From assembly GCA_937889645.1 (NCBI GenBank), contig CALBZE010000092.1, positions 1 to 52,542 of the forward strand: DNA of 52,542 nt, given 5' to 3'. The stretch is from an uncultured bacterium. GTDB taxonomy: Bacteria; Gemmatimonadota; Gemmatimonadetes; Longimicrobiales; RSA9. The notes under the pieces are model-generated. The model was given only the letters and a program-made list of their open reading frames with translations, did not search any database and was not told the DNA's origin. A program made the position numbers and the translations under genes. Shown piece by piece: positions 6,611-16,167 of this stretch; the stretch's first letter is position 1; each line of letters opens with the position of its first letter.

Positions 6611-9600
6611 ATGGTGCGCAGTGCATACATCGAGGTCCTGAAGGACCGCGTACTGGTCTTCGACGGCGCAATGGGCACGAGCATCCAGGCGCGGGGGCTC
6701 GGGGCCGAGGACTTCGGCGGGCCGGCGCTGCTGGGGTGCAACGACCATCTCGTCCTCTCGAGGCCGGACATCATCGAGGAGATCCACGCCTCGTACCTCG
6801 AGGCGGGGTGCGACGTCGTGGAGACGAACACGTTCCGGGCGAACCGGCTCACGATGCGCGAGTACGGGCTCGAGGACCGGATCGTGGAGCTGAACCGGGC
6901 GGCGGCGTCGCTCGCGCGGCGGGTGGCGGACCGGTATTCGACGCCGGACCGCCCTCGGTTCGTGGCCGGCAGCATGGGCCCGAGCGGGTTCCTGCCGAGC
7001 ACGTCGGACCCGACACTCGGAAACATCACGTACGACGAGCTGGCGGAGGTCTTTCGGGAGCAGGCGCGAGGTTTGGTCGAGGGCGGCGTCGACGTGCTGC
7101 TGATCGAGACCAGTCAGGACCTGCTGGAGGTGAAGGCGCAGATCGCCGGGATCCGGCGCTACTTCGCCGAATCCGGGCGGCGGGTGCCGATCCAGGCGCA
7201 GGTCACGCTGGACACCTCGGGTCGCATGCTGCTCGGGACGGACATCTCCGCGGCGGCGACGGTGCTCGAGGCGCTGAGCGTCGACGCGATCGGGCTCAAC
7301 TGCTCGACCGGCCCGGAGCACATGCGCCAGGCCGTGCGCTGGCTGTGCGAGAACTCCCCGCTCCCGGTCAGCGTGATCCCGAACGCGGGGATCCCGCACA
7401 ACGAGGGCGGCGTCGCCGTCTACCCGCTCGGGCCGGAAGAGCTCGCCGAGGCGCACGAGGAGTTCGTGACGCGGTACGGCGTGAACATCGTGGGCGGGTG
7501 CTGCGGCACGACGCCGGAGCACATCCGGGCCGTGGTGGAGCGGGTTTGGGGGCGGACCCCGGCGCGGCGGCTCGTTTGGCGGGCGAGTGGGAACGAGGGC
7601 GTGGGCGAAGGTGGGTACGGCGCGGCGCGCGGGGGCGCGCACGGGGGCGGCGCAGGCGACGTCGCCCCCACACGCCGCGGTCCGCACCTCTACTGGCCGC
7701 GCGCCCCCCGCGTCCCGCGCGTCGCGAGCGCGATGACGGCGGTCGACCTGGTCCAGGAGCCGCGCCCCACGTTGATCGGCGAGCGGGTCAACGCGCAGGG
7801 CTCGCGTGCGGTCAAGCGGCTTCTCCTGGCGGACGACTACGAGGGCGTGGTCGACGTCGCGCGCGAGCAGGTCGAGGGCGGCGCGCACCTCCTCGACGTC
7901 TGCGTCGCGCTCACGGAGCGGCAGGACGAGGCCGCGCAGATGCGTCGCCTCGTCAAGCTCCTCGCCCAGGGCGTCGAGGCGCCGCTCCAGATCGATACCA
8001 CCGAGCCCGAGGTCGTTCGGGCCGCGCTCGAGCAGTACCCCGGCCGCGCGGTCGTCAACTCGGTCCACCTCGAGAACGGCCGCGCGCGCATCGACGCCGT
8101 CCTTCCGTGTGTCGTCGAGCACGGCGCCGCCGTCGTCGCCCTCACGATCGACGAGGAGGGGATGGCGAAGACGGCGGATCGCAAGGTCGCGGTGGCTCGG
8201 AGGATCGCCGACATCGTCTGCGGCGAGTACGGGCTCCCGCCCGATGCGCTGATCTTCGACGCCCTGACCTTCACGCTCGCGACGGGCGAGGAGGAGTATC
8301 GGCGCAGCGCGATCGAGACGATCGAGGGGATCCGTCGCATCAAGGCGGAACTGCCGGGCACGCTCACGAGCCTCGGCGTCTCCAACGTCTCGTTCGGGCT
8401 GGCGAAGCACGCCCGCGCGGTCCTCAACTCCGTCTTCCTGCACCACTGCGTCGAGGCCGGGCTGGACCTGGCGATCGTGAACCCGGCGCACATCACGCCG
8501 TACGCGGAGATCCCCGAGGAGCAGCGTCGCCTGGCCGACGACCTGATCTTCGCCCGCCGCGACGACGCGCTCGCGCGATTCATCGCCTACTTCGAGGAGA
8601 ACGAGGCCGAGGAGGCCGAGGCGGCCGACCCGACGGCCGAGATGACGCCGGAGGAGGCGATCCACTGGAAGATCGTCCACCGGAAGAAGGACGCGATCGA
8701 GGCGCTGGTCGACGAGGCGGTCCGGCGGCGGGTGGAGGCGGCGGCACGCGTCGGCGGGGTGGGCGCCGTGGCAGCCGGCCGAGGAGACGGCGCGGACACC
8801 GGTGCGGGCGGCCACGCGCACTCCGCGACCCACGAGGCCGGCGTCTGGGTCCTCAACAACGTGCTCCTCCCGGCGATGAAGGAGGTGGGCGACCGATTCG
8901 GGGCCGGGGAGCTCATCCTGCCATTCGTGCTCCAGTCCGCCGAGGTCATGAAGCGCGCCGTCGCGCGGGTGGAGACGTACCTCGAGAAGGTCGAGGGGCA
9001 GAGCAAGGGGAAGGTCGTGCTGGCCACCGTGTTCGGCGACGTGCACGACATCGGCAAGAACCTCGTCCGCACGATCCTAGAGAACAACGGCTTCACCGTG
9101 TACGACCTGGGGAAGCAGGTCCCGGTCAACGACATCATCGACAAGGCGGTCGAGGTCGGGGCGGACGCGATCGGGCTGAGCGCGCTCCTGGTGTCGACGT
9201 CGAAGCAGATGCCGCTCGTCGTGCAGGAGCTGCATGCGCGCGGGCTCTCCTTCCCCGTGCTGTGCGGCGGCGCGGCGATCAATCCGTCGTTCGTGCGGTC
9301 GGCGGCGTTCATCGGCACCGAGCAGCTCTACGCGCCGGGGGTCTTCTACTGCAAGGACGCGTTCGACGGGCTGGCGACGGTCGAGGCGTTGGTCGACCCG
9401 GCCCGGCGAGGGGAGTTCGTGCGGCGTCGCCACGAGGAGATCCTGGAGGGCGTGGCGAAGCGCGAGGCGCTGAAGGCGCAGGCCCGGGCGCTGCACGCAG
9501 CGCGGACGGTCCGCGGGCCGTCGCGCGACGTCGACATCCCGGCCGCCCCGTTCTTCGGCGTCAAGGTGCTGGACCGGCTCCCCCTCGCCGAGCTGTTCCC

Positions 9601-10288
9601 CCTGATCGATCTGAACACGCTCTACCGTCTGCACTGGGGCGCCAAGAACGCGAAGGGCGATCGGTGGGAGCGGCTGGTCCGGGAGGAGTTCGAGCCGCGG
9701 CTCAGGCGCTACCGGCAGGAGACGCTCGCGGGGGCCAAGGTGCGCGTCCGCGCCGCGTACGGCTTCTTCCCGGCCGCAGCCGAGGGTGACACGCTCGTCG
9801 TCTACGATCCCGAGGCGCCGGACGCGGAACTCGCGCGCTTCGTTTTCCCGCGCCAGCAGGATCGCGACCTCCTGTGCCTCGCGGACTACTTCGCGCCGGT
9901 CGAGTCCGGGCGAAAAGACGTGGCCGGCTTCGCGATCGTGTCCGTCGGCGACGAGCTGCTGGAACGGTCCAACGCGCTCATGACCGGCGGCGACTACGGG
10001 GAGGGCTACTACCTGCACGGGTTCGGGGTGCGGCTGGCCGAGGCGGCCGCCGAGTACGTCCACGGGATCATGCGCCGCGAGCTCGGCATCCCCGCCGACC
10101 GCGGGCTGCGCTACTCGTGGGGGTACCCCGCCTGCCCGGACCACCGTCAGCACGAGCTGGTGTTCCGTTTGCTCCCGGCGCGCGAGAGGCTCGGGATGGA
10201 TCTGACCGAGGCGGGTGCGCTGGTGCCCGAGTTGTCCACCGCGGCGCTGGTCGTGCACCACCCGGAGGCGAAGTACTTCAGCGCGTGA
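6611..10288 (+). CDS. metH: Cobalamin-dependent methionine synthase MetH
   Basis: Transfers a methyl group from methyl-tetrahydrofolate to homocysteine via cobalamin. All modules are present in order. The homocysteine domain (about 5-312) has zinc ligands in GLNCSTGPEH (C229) and GGCCGTTPEH (about C297-C298). The pterin-binding domain spans about 375-650. The B12 cap and Rossmann domain (about 690-910) carry the lower-ligand motif DVHDIG with H812. The C-terminal SAM-binding activation domain (about 980-1225) includes GYPACPDH. The start was set at MVRSAYIEV because the longer frame adds unrelated residues. Two inserts are unusual: a Gly/Ala/Arg-rich linker of about 60 residues after the first domain (about 314-373), and another Gly/Ala stretch near 717-740. 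Total 1225 residues, as expected for MetH. Confidence 0.96.
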   Translation: MVRSAYIEVLKDRVLVFDGAMGTSIQARGLGAEDFGGPALLGCNDHLVLSRPDIIEEIHASYLEAGCDVVETNTFRANRLTMREYGLEDRIVELNRAAASLARRVADRYSTPDRPRFVAGSMGPSGFLPSTSDPTLGNITYDELAEVFREQARGLVEGGVDVLLIETSQDLLEVKAQIAGIRRYFAESGRRVPIQAQVTLDTSGRMLLGTDISAAATVLEALSVDAIGLNCSTGPEHMRQAVRWLCENSPLPVSVIPNAGIPHNEGGVAVYPLGPEELAEAHEEFVTRYGVNIVGGCCGTTPEHIRAVVERVWGRTPARRLVWRASGNEGVGEGGYGAARGGAHGGGAGDVAPTRRGPHLYWPRAPRVPRVASAMTAVDLVQEPRPTLIGERVNAQGSRAVKRLLLADDYEGVVDVAREQVEGGAHLLDVCVALTERQDEAAQMRRLVKLLAQGVEAPLQIDTTEPEVVRAALEQYPGRAVVNSVHLENGRARIDAVLPCVVEHGAAVVALTIDEEGMAKTADRKVAVARRIADIVCGEYGLPPDALIFDALTFTLATGEEEYRRSAIETIEGIRRIKAELPGTLTSLGVSNVSFGLAKHARAVLNSVFLHHCVEAGLDLAIVNPAHITPYAEIPEEQRRLADDLIFARRDDALARFIAYFEENEAEEAEAADPTAEMTPEEAIHWKIVHRKKDAIEALVDEAVRRRVEAAARVGGVGAVAAGRGDGADTGAGGHAHSATHEAGVWVLNNVLLPAMKEVGDRFGAGELILPFVLQSAEVMKRAVARVETYLEKVEGQSKGKVVLATVFGDVHDIGKNLVRTILENNGFTVYDLGKQVPVNDIIDKAVEVGADAIGLSALLVSTSKQMPLVVQELHARGLSFPVLCGGAAINPSFVRSAAFIGTEQLYAPGVFYCKDAFDGLATVEALVDPARRGEFVRRRHEEILEGVAKREALKAQARALHAARTVRGPSRDVDIPAAPFFGVKVLDRLPLAELFPLIDLNTLYRLHWGAKNAKGDRWERLVREEFEPRLRRYRQETLAGAKVRVRAAYGFFPAAAEGDTLVVYDPEAPDAELARFVFPRQQDRDLLCLADYFAPVESGRKDVAGFAIVSVGDELLERSNALMTGGDYGEGYYLHGFGVRLAEAAAEYVHGIMRRELGIPADRGLRYSWGYPACPDHRQHELVFRLLPARERLGMDLTEAGALVPELSTAALVVHHPEAKYFSA

Positions 10289-10304
10289 ACGGCGAAAGGT
10301 CCAG

Positions 10305-12191
10305 ATGTCTCGATTCCGCGACCTCCTCACCGATTCCCGTCCGCACGTCTTCGACGGCGCGATGGGGACGATGCTGTACCAGAAGGGGGTCTTCATCAAC
10401 CGCTGCTACGACGAGCTGAACGTCAGCGAGTCGGAGCTGGTCAAGGAGATCCATCGCGCCTACGTCGCGGCGGGCGCCGAGCTGATCGAGACGAACAGCT
10501 TCGGCGCGAACCGGGTCAAGCTCGCGCGGTATGGGCTGGAGGACCGGGTCGCGGAGCTGAACGAGCGGGCGGCGCGGCTGGCGCGGGAGGCGGCGGGCGA
10601 TCGTGCGCTGGTCGGCGGGGCGATCGGGCCGCTGGGGATCCGGATCGAGCCGTTCGGCCCGACGTCGGTCGACGAGGCGCGCGCCTTCTTCCGCGAGCAG
10701 GCGGAAGCGCTGCTCGCGGGCGGCGTCGACTTCATCGTCCTGGAGACATTCGGCGACCTGGAGGAGATCCACCAGGCGATCCTCGCCGTGCGCGAGCTGG
10801 GCGATGCGCCGATCGTTGCACAGATGACGGTCCAGGAGCAGGGCGACACGGCATACGGCACGGCGCCGGAGACGTGCGTGGCGCGCCTCGAGGAGTGGGG
10901 CGCCGACGTCGTCGGCTTCAACTGCTCCGTGGGCCCCCACGGGATCCTGGAAGCGCTCGAGCGGATCGGGCCCCGCCGACGGGCGCGGCTGTCGGCGCAG
11001 CCGAACGCCGGGCTCCCCCGCGACGTCGAGGGGCGCAAGATCTACATGGCCTCGCCCGAGTACATGGCCGAGTACGCGCGGCGGCTGATCGGAGCGGGCG
11101 CGAAGTTCGTGGGCGGGTGCTGCGGGACGACGCCGGAGCACATCAAGCGCATAGCGGACGCGGTGCACGCGCTGGCGCCCGGCCGCGGGCGGGTGCGGGT
11201 CGCGGTCGCCGAGGCGCCGGCGACGATGGAGGCCGAGACCGTCCCGCTCGGCGAGCGCTCGCGGTGGGGGCGCAAGCTCGCGGCCGGCCAGCTCCTCACG
11301 ACCGTCGAGATCGTGCCGCCCCGCGGCGCCGACGCCTCGAAGATGCTGGACGGCGTGCGGCTCCTGAAGAAGGCGGGAGTGGACGGCGTCAACGTGCCGG
11401 ACGGCCCGCGCGCGCAGATGCGGATGAGCGCCCTCGCGACCGCGGCGCTCATCGAGCAGCAGGTCGGGATCGAGGCCGTCGTCCACTACTGCTGCCGGGA
11501 CCGCAACCTGCTCGGCATGCTCTCGGACCTGCTCGGCGCACACGCGCTCGGGCTGCGCAACCTGCTCCTCATCACCGGCGACCCGCCCAAGATGGGGCCA
11601 TATCCGGACGCGACGGCGGTCTTCGACATCGACTCGATCGGGCTCGTCAACCTGGTGTCCCGATTGAACAAAGGGCTCGACCCCGGCGGCAACCGGATCG
11701 GCGAGCCCACTCGCTTCGTCATCGGAGTGGGCGCGAACCCGGGCGCGGTCGACCCCGAGCACGAGCTGCGGCGCTTCTACTGGAAGGTCGAGGCCGGCGC
11801 GGAGTACGCGATAACGCAGCCGATCTTCGATCCCGAACAGCTCCTATCGTTCCTGGAAGAGCTGGACCGGCGCGGGATCCGCATCCCGATCGTCGCCGGG
11901 ATCTGGCCGCTCGTCTCCGCGCGCAATGCGGAGTTCCTGGCCAACGAGGTGCCGGGCGTCCGGGTCCCCGATGCGATCGTCGAGCGGATGCGCCGCGCCA
12001 GCGAGAAGGGGAAGGAGCACGCGCTGGAGGAGGGGATCGCGATCGCGCGCGAGACGTTCGAGCGGGTCCGGCCCTACGTGCAGGGGATCCAGGTGAGCGC
12101 GCCGTTCGGGCGAGTCGCGTTCGCGCTCCAGGTCTTCCGAGACATCGAAGGGATCGCTCCCCACGTCGCCTCGGAGGCATCGGTCGCTTGA
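10305..12191 (+). CDS. Homocysteine S-methyltransferase / methylene-THF reductase fusion (YitJ type)
   Basis: The 628-residue protein joins an N-terminal homocysteine S-methyltransferase domain (about 1-290, zinc cysteines in GFNCSVGPHG and GGCCGTTPEH near 271-272) to a C-terminal MetF domain (about 325-625) with the active-site-region VEIVPPRG and the FAD-binding-region LLLITGDPP. The MetF half makes the methyl-THF that MetH consumes, so the two adjacent genes cover methyl-group generation and use. Bacillus YitJ has the same layout. The start is ATG at 10305 with GAAAGG upstream, 16 bases after the metH stop, so co-transcription is very likely. No separate metF occurs in the window. Confidence 0.93.
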   Translation: MSRFRDLLTDSRPHVFDGAMGTMLYQKGVFINRCYDELNVSESELVKEIHRAYVAAGAELIETNSFGANRVKLARYGLEDRVAELNERAARLAREAAGDRALVGGAIGPLGIRIEPFGPTSVDEARAFFREQAEALLAGGVDFIVLETFGDLEEIHQAILAVRELGDAPIVAQMTVQEQGDTAYGTAPETCVARLEEWGADVVGFNCSVGPHGILEALERIGPRRRARLSAQPNAGLPRDVEGRKIYMASPEYMAEYARRLIGAGAKFVGGCCGTTPEHIKRIADAVHALAPGRGRVRVAVAEAPATMEAETVPLGERSRWGRKLAAGQLLTTVEIVPPRGADASKMLDGVRLLKKAGVDGVNVPDGPRAQMRMSALATAALIEQQVGIEAVVHYCCRDRNLLGMLSDLLGAHALGLRNLLLITGDPPKMGPYPDATAVFDIDSIGLVNLVSRLNKGLDPGGNRIGEPTRFVIGVGANPGAVDPEHELRRFYWKVEAGAEYAITQPIFDPEQLLSFLEELDRRGIRIPIVAGIWPLVSARNAEFLANEVPGVRVPDAIVERMRRASEKGKEHALEEGIAIARETFERVRPYVQGIQVSAPFGRVAFALQVFRDIEGIAPHVASEASVA

Positions 12192-12296
12192 CAGCGCCGT
12201 GCTCCGAGGCGCATCCTGCACTGCATCCACACACGACTCGCCGCACCAGACTCGAAACCGGCCGTACCCATCCATCCCACCCGACCGGAGGAGTCT

Positions 12297-14327
12297 ATGA
12301 GCCTTCGTACGCTCGGCCGCGCGCTCGCGCTCGCGCTGTTCCTGGCGGGACCCGCGGCGGCCCAGGAGTCGATCCAGACCCTCACCCTCGACATGTACCT
12401 GGATTGGGAACGGGTCTCCGATCCGCGCCTGTCGCCGGACGGAAAGCAGATCGTCTACACGCGCGGATGGGTCGACAAGGTCAACGACCGCTGGCGGTCG
12501 TCGCTGTGGATCATGAACGCGGATGGGTCGAAGCAGCGGAAGCTGCTCGACGGCTCGTCGGCGCGGTGGTCGCCCGACGGGACGCGGATCGCGTTCGTCG
12601 CCCAGGGCGAGCCGCGCGGGTCGCAGATCTTCGTGCGGTGGATGGACGCGGAGGGCGCGGTCACGCAGATCACGCGGCTCGACGAGTCGCCGTCGGACAT
12701 CGCGTGGTCGCCGGACGGGAAGTGGATCGCTTTCACGATGCTGGTCCCCGCGCAGGAGCGCTGGCCGATCGCGCTCCCCGCGCGTCCCGAGGGCGCGCGG
12801 TGGACGGAGAACCCGCGCATCGTCACGCGGCTCGACTACCGGCAGGACCGGGTCGGATTCACCCGGGAAGGTTACCGGCACATCTTCATCGTCCCCGCCG
12901 ACGGCGGCACGCCGCGCCAGCTCACGAGCGGCGACTGGGACCACAACGGCGTCGAGTGGACGCCGGACGGCAAGGAGATCCTCTTCACGTCGCTGCGGAT
13001 CCCGGAGGCCGAGTACGCGTGGCGGGAGTCGGAGATCTACGCGGTCAACGTGGAGACGGGCGCGATCCGCCAGCTCACGACGCGCAAGGGGCCGGACCGC
13101 TCGCCGGTCGTCTCGCCCGACGGGCGCCTCGTCGCCTACATCGGCAACGACTGGACCGACGACACCTACGTCGAGGCGAAGCTCTACATCATGGGGATCG
13201 ACGGCTCGAACCCCCGCATGATCGCCGAGGAGATGGGGAGCGCGCCGGGGAACGTGACCTGGGCGCCGGACGGGAGCGGCGTCTACTTCAACGCCTCGAT
13301 GAAGGGGGCGCAGAACCTGTACTTCGCGTCGGTGGACGGGCGCGTCCGCCCCGTGACGGAAGGCGCGCACATGCTGAACGTCACGGACATCGGCCGGAAC
13401 GGGCGCGCCGTCGGCGTGAAGAGCGCGCCGCACGAGCCGGGCGACGTCGTCGCCTTCGACCTCCGCCGCCCGCGGGACATACAGCGACTGACCGCGGTGA
13501 ACGACGACGTGCTGGCGGGCGTGACGCTGGGCGAGGTCGAGGAGATCTGGTACGAGTCGTTCGACGGGCTGCGGATCCAGGGGTGGATCGTCAAGCCGCC
13601 GCAGTTCGACCCGTCGCGGAAGTACCCGCTCATGCTCGACATCCACGGCGGGCCGCACGCGATGTACAACGTCGGCTTCAGCTTCGCGCGGCAGGAGCAC
13701 GCGGCGAACGGGTACGTCGTGCTCTACACCAATCCGCGCGGCAGCTCGGGGTACGGGAGCGCGTTCGGCAACGCGATCAAGTACGACTACCCGAACAAGG
13801 ACTTCCACGACCTGATGGCCGGCGTCGACGCCGTGATCGCGAAGGGGTACATCGACGAGCGGAACATGTTCGTCTTCGGCTGCTCGGGCGGCGGTGTGCT
13901 GACGGCGTGGGTGGTCGGCCACACGGACCGCTTCGCGGCGGCGTCCTCGAACTGCCCGGTCATCAACTGGCTGAGCTTCGTCGGGACGACGGACGGGCCG
14001 AACTGGTACCGCAACTTCGAGAAGATGCCGTGGGAGGACCCGAGCGAGCACCTGCGCCGCTCGCCGCTCATGTACGTCGGCAACGTGAAGACGCCGACGC
14101 TGCTGATGACGGGCGAGAACGATTTGCGCACGCCGATCTCGCAGACCGAGGAGTTCTATCAGGCGCTCAAGATGCGGAAGGTGCCGACCGCGATGATCCG
14201 CTTCAAGGATGAATGGCACGGCACGACGTCGCGGCCGTCGAACTTCATGCGCACACAGCTCTACCTGCGGAGCTGGTTCGAGCGATACAGCCGGCCGGCG
14301 GCGGTGACGGCGGAAGGCGCGCGGTGA
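12297..14327 (+). CDS. Secreted S9-family (prolyl oligopeptidase-like) serine peptidase
   Basis: A 676-residue exported peptidase. Residues 1-23 form a signal peptide ending AAAQE. A TolB-like beta-propeller follows (about 35-400), with repeated SPDG/APDG blades such as LSPDGKQIVY and WSPDGKWIAF. The C-terminal alpha/beta hydrolase domain (about 420-670) has the catalytic triad S530 (GCSGGG), D609 (GENDLRTP) and H641 (EWHGT). The propeller gates entry of short peptides, as in acylaminoacyl peptidases and dipeptidyl peptidase relatives. The nucleophile motif differs from the commoner GxSYGG in having Gly after the Ser. An upstream GGAGGAG supports the start. Probable role: periplasmic peptide degradation for nutrition. 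Confidence 0.93.
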   Translation: MSLRTLGRALALALFLAGPAAAQESIQTLTLDMYLDWERVSDPRLSPDGKQIVYTRGWVDKVNDRWRSSLWIMNADGSKQRKLLDGSSARWSPDGTRIAFVAQGEPRGSQIFVRWMDAEGAVTQITRLDESPSDIAWSPDGKWIAFTMLVPAQERWPIALPARPEGARWTENPRIVTRLDYRQDRVGFTREGYRHIFIVPADGGTPRQLTSGDWDHNGVEWTPDGKEILFTSLRIPEAEYAWRESEIYAVNVETGAIRQLTTRKGPDRSPVVSPDGRLVAYIGNDWTDDTYVEAKLYIMGIDGSNPRMIAEEMGSAPGNVTWAPDGSGVYFNASMKGAQNLYFASVDGRVRPVTEGAHMLNVTDIGRNGRAVGVKSAPHEPGDVVAFDLRRPRDIQRLTAVNDDVLAGVTLGEVEEIWYESFDGLRIQGWIVKPPQFDPSRKYPLMLDIHGGPHAMYNVGFSFARQEHAANGYVVLYTNPRGSSGYGSAFGNAIKYDYPNKDFHDLMAGVDAVIAKGYIDERNMFVFGCSGGGVLTAWVVGHTDRFAAASSNCPVINWLSFVGTTDGPNWYRNFEKMPWEDPSEHLRRSPLMYVGNVKTPTLLMTGENDLRTPISQTEEFYQALKMRKVPTAMIRFKDEWHGTTSRPSNFMRTQLYLRSWFERYSRPAAVTAEGAR

Positions 14328-14333
14328 GGCGCG

Positions 14334-14365
14334 CGGGGGCCGGGCGCCGTCGACCCCGGCCCCCG
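14334..14365. terminator. Bidirectional terminator between S9 peptidase and endonuclease V genes
   Basis: An 11-bp perfect stem (14334-14344 with 14355-14365, CGGGGGCCGGG arm) with a 10-nt loop lies exactly in the 40-base gap between two convergent genes. It is followed on the plus strand by TCTCATTTCTT. Confidence 0.65.
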
Positions 14366-14367
14366 TC

Positions 14368-15057
14368 TCATTTCTTCGCCTCGCCCTCCCTCCGCATTCG
14401 GTTCACGAGCGCGTGGCTCCGGCGCGTCGTCTCCGGCTCGCGGTAGCCGGCGCCCATGCGGAGCACCAGCTCGACGGCCGTCGGCAGGTCCATGCGGTGC
14501 CCGGGCGACACGTAGACCGGCTTGACGCCGTCGCGCGTGCGGACGGCCATCCCGACGACCTCGTCGTCGATCGTGATTTCCGCGGTCGAGCCGCGCTTCT
14601 TGCCGAGCTGGCCGTGGCTGCCGACGAGGAGGGACTTCGCGCAGCCGATCGACGGGACGTCGAAGAGGAGCCCGCCGTGGCACGCGATCCCGAAGCGACG
14701 CGGATGGGCGATGCCGTGGCCGTCGAAGATGACGACGTCCGGCTTGCGCCGGAGCCGCTTCCACGCGGCGGCGAGCGGCGGCAGCTCCCGGAACGAGAGG
14801 AGGCCGGGCACGTAGGGGAACGACACGTCGACGACCGCCGTCGCCTCCTCGACCGTCTCGAGCGAATCGGCGTCGAGCGTCACGATGGCGGCGTGGCCGC
14901 GGTCGTGCTTCCAGCGGATCGACAGGTCCGCCCCGGCGACGCGGCGCGGCTCGAATCCGGCCGGCGGCTCGAGCACGATCCGGTCGCGCAGCTCGCGCTG
15001 GATCTCCCGCGCCTCCTCGGTCGAGACGTCCCAGCGGTGGAGGTTGCGTAGCTTCAT
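14368..15057 (-). CDS. nfi: Endonuclease V (deoxyinosine repair)
   Basis: Endonuclease V nicks DNA near deoxyinosine and starts repair of deaminated adenine. The 229-residue protein has the expected catalytic carboxylates: D44 in AGADLSIRW, E91 in YVPGLLSFRE and D112 in VIFDGHGIAHPR. The Tyr-Pro-Gly wedge (PYVPGLLSF, residues 81-89) that senses the lesion is intact, as is the HGGLLFDVPSIGCAK region. Length and motif order match bacterial Nfi. It is divergent from dapF, with 80 bases between the start codons. Confidence 0.95.
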   Translation of the reverse strand: MKLRNLHRWDVSTEEAREIQRELRDRIVLEPPAGFEPRRVAGADLSIRWKHDRGHAAIVTLDADSLETVEEATAVVDVSFPYVPGLLSFRELPPLAAAWKRLRRKPDVVIFDGHGIAHPRRFGIACHGGLLFDVPSIGCAKSLLVGSHGQLGKKRGSTAEITIDDEVVGMAVRTRDGVKPVYVSPGHRMDLPTAVELVLRMGAGYREPETTRRSHALVNRMRREGEAKK

Positions 15058-15137
15058 ATCTTCCAGTCAACGACGTCGCGCGTTACCATCCCGGCGTCCG
15101 CGCGGTCCCGCGCCCGGCACCGGAGGAACCTCTGCCA

Positions 15138-16046
15138 ATGTCCGATCTCCCATTCGCCAAGGGCCAGGCCCTCGGCAACGACTACATCGTGATCGACTCG
15201 GCGGACCTGGGCGGCCCGCCGAGCGCGGGGCTCGTCCGCGCCCTCTGCGACCGCCACTTCGGCATCGGCTCGGACGGCGTGCTCCTGGCCGACCTCCGCC
15301 GCGACGGCGGCTTCGGGCTACGCATCTTCAACCCCGACGGCACCGAGGCCGAGAAGAGCGGGAACGGGCTGCGCATCTTCGGGGCCTACCTGCACGCCCG
15401 AGGCCGCGTCGCGCGCGAGCCGTTCGAGGTGCGACTCCCCGGCGAGACCGTGCGCATGCAGGTCGTGGGCGCGGAGGCGGACGGCTCGGTCACGATCGTG
15501 GCCGACATGGGGCGCGCCTCGTTCCGCGGCGAGGACGTCGGGTTCGTGCCCGAGCCGGGCGATGCGTTCGGCCACGTCCTCGACCTCGGCGATGGGCTTG
15601 CCGCGCGGGTGAACCCGGTCTCGGTCGGCAACCCCCACTGCGTCGTCTTCGTCGACGTGCTCGATCGCGACGACTTCCTCCGCCGCGCGCCGCGGCTCTC
15701 GACGCACCCCGCCTTCTCCGCCGGCACGAACGTGCAGTTCGTCCGCGCGGCCGGCCCGGACACGATCGAGGCCTGGGTCTGGGAGCGCGGCGCGGGCGAG
15801 ACGCTCGCCTCCGGCTCGAGCGCCTGCGCCGCCGCGGCCGCCGCCGCCCGGCTCGGGCTCGTCCGGGGGCCGCGCATCACCGTGCGGATGCCGGGTGGAT
15901 CGCTCGGCGTGACGCTCGAGGACGACGGGCTCGTCCGGCTCGAAGGGCCGGCGCAGATCGTCTACGACGGCATCGTCCCGGAGGCCGTGATCCGAGGGTG
16001 GGATGCCGCGGAGCGGACGACGGCCGGCCCTGCCCGGATATCCTAG
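15138..16046 (+). CDS. dapF: DapF-family epimerase with both catalytic cysteines replaced by serine
   Basis: The 302-residue protein has the two-lobed DapF fold signatures: QALGNDYIVID at the N-terminus, FGIGSDGVL, FNPDGTEAEKSGNG, VGNPHCVVFVD, and WERGAGETLASGSSAC. DapF interconverts LL- and meso-diaminopimelate for lysine and peptidoglycan using two cysteines as acid and base. Here those positions are S74 (KSGNG instead of the usual CGNG) and S225 (LASGSS instead of LACGTG). All other substrate-contact motifs look intact, and there is no frameshift. I recall similar Ser-type sequences annotated as DapF in other phyla, so this may be a recognised but poorly tested subgroup. It could be an epimerase with altered chemistry, another isomerase, or an inactive form. 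Family assignment is firm; activity is not. Confidence 0.88.
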   Translation: MSDLPFAKGQALGNDYIVIDSADLGGPPSAGLVRALCDRHFGIGSDGVLLADLRRDGGFGLRIFNPDGTEAEKSGNGLRIFGAYLHARGRVAREPFEVRLPGETVRMQVVGAEADGSVTIVADMGRASFRGEDVGFVPEPGDAFGHVLDLGDGLAARVNPVSVGNPHCVVFVDVLDRDDFLRRAPRLSTHPAFSAGTNVQFVRAAGPDTIEAWVWERGAGETLASGSSACAAAAAAARLGLVRGPRITVRMPGGSLGVTLEDDGLVRLEGPAQIVYDGIVPEAVIRGWDAAERTTAGPARIS

Positions 16047-16101
16047 CCGCGCCCCGGCCGTCCAGGGTAGTGGACCGGCCTCCCCGGGGCCGCGCCGTCG
16101 C

Positions 16102-16131
16102 TTGCTCCTTCATCTCGCCATGCCGTAATTT
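16102..16131 (+). promoter_or_regulatory. Possible promoter of the amidohydrolase operon
   Basis: TTGCTC (16102-16107) and TAATTT (16126-16131) are 18 bases apart, 36 bases before the first amidohydrolase start. The match is moderate. Confidence 0.35.
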
Positions 16132-16167
16132 GCACCGGTACGAATCACTTCTTCCGGGAGTCGTTCC

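Noticed and set aside
6272..9046. Very long minus-strand open frame (924 residues) opposite metH
   Set aside because: Composition is Arg/Asp/His/Leu noise typical of the complement of GC-rich genes, and the plus strand encodes an unmistakable MetH.
11844..14219. 791-residue minus-strand open frame opposite the S9 peptidase gene
   Set aside because: Antisense shadow with Arg/Asp/Val-rich repeats; the S9 triad is on the plus strand.
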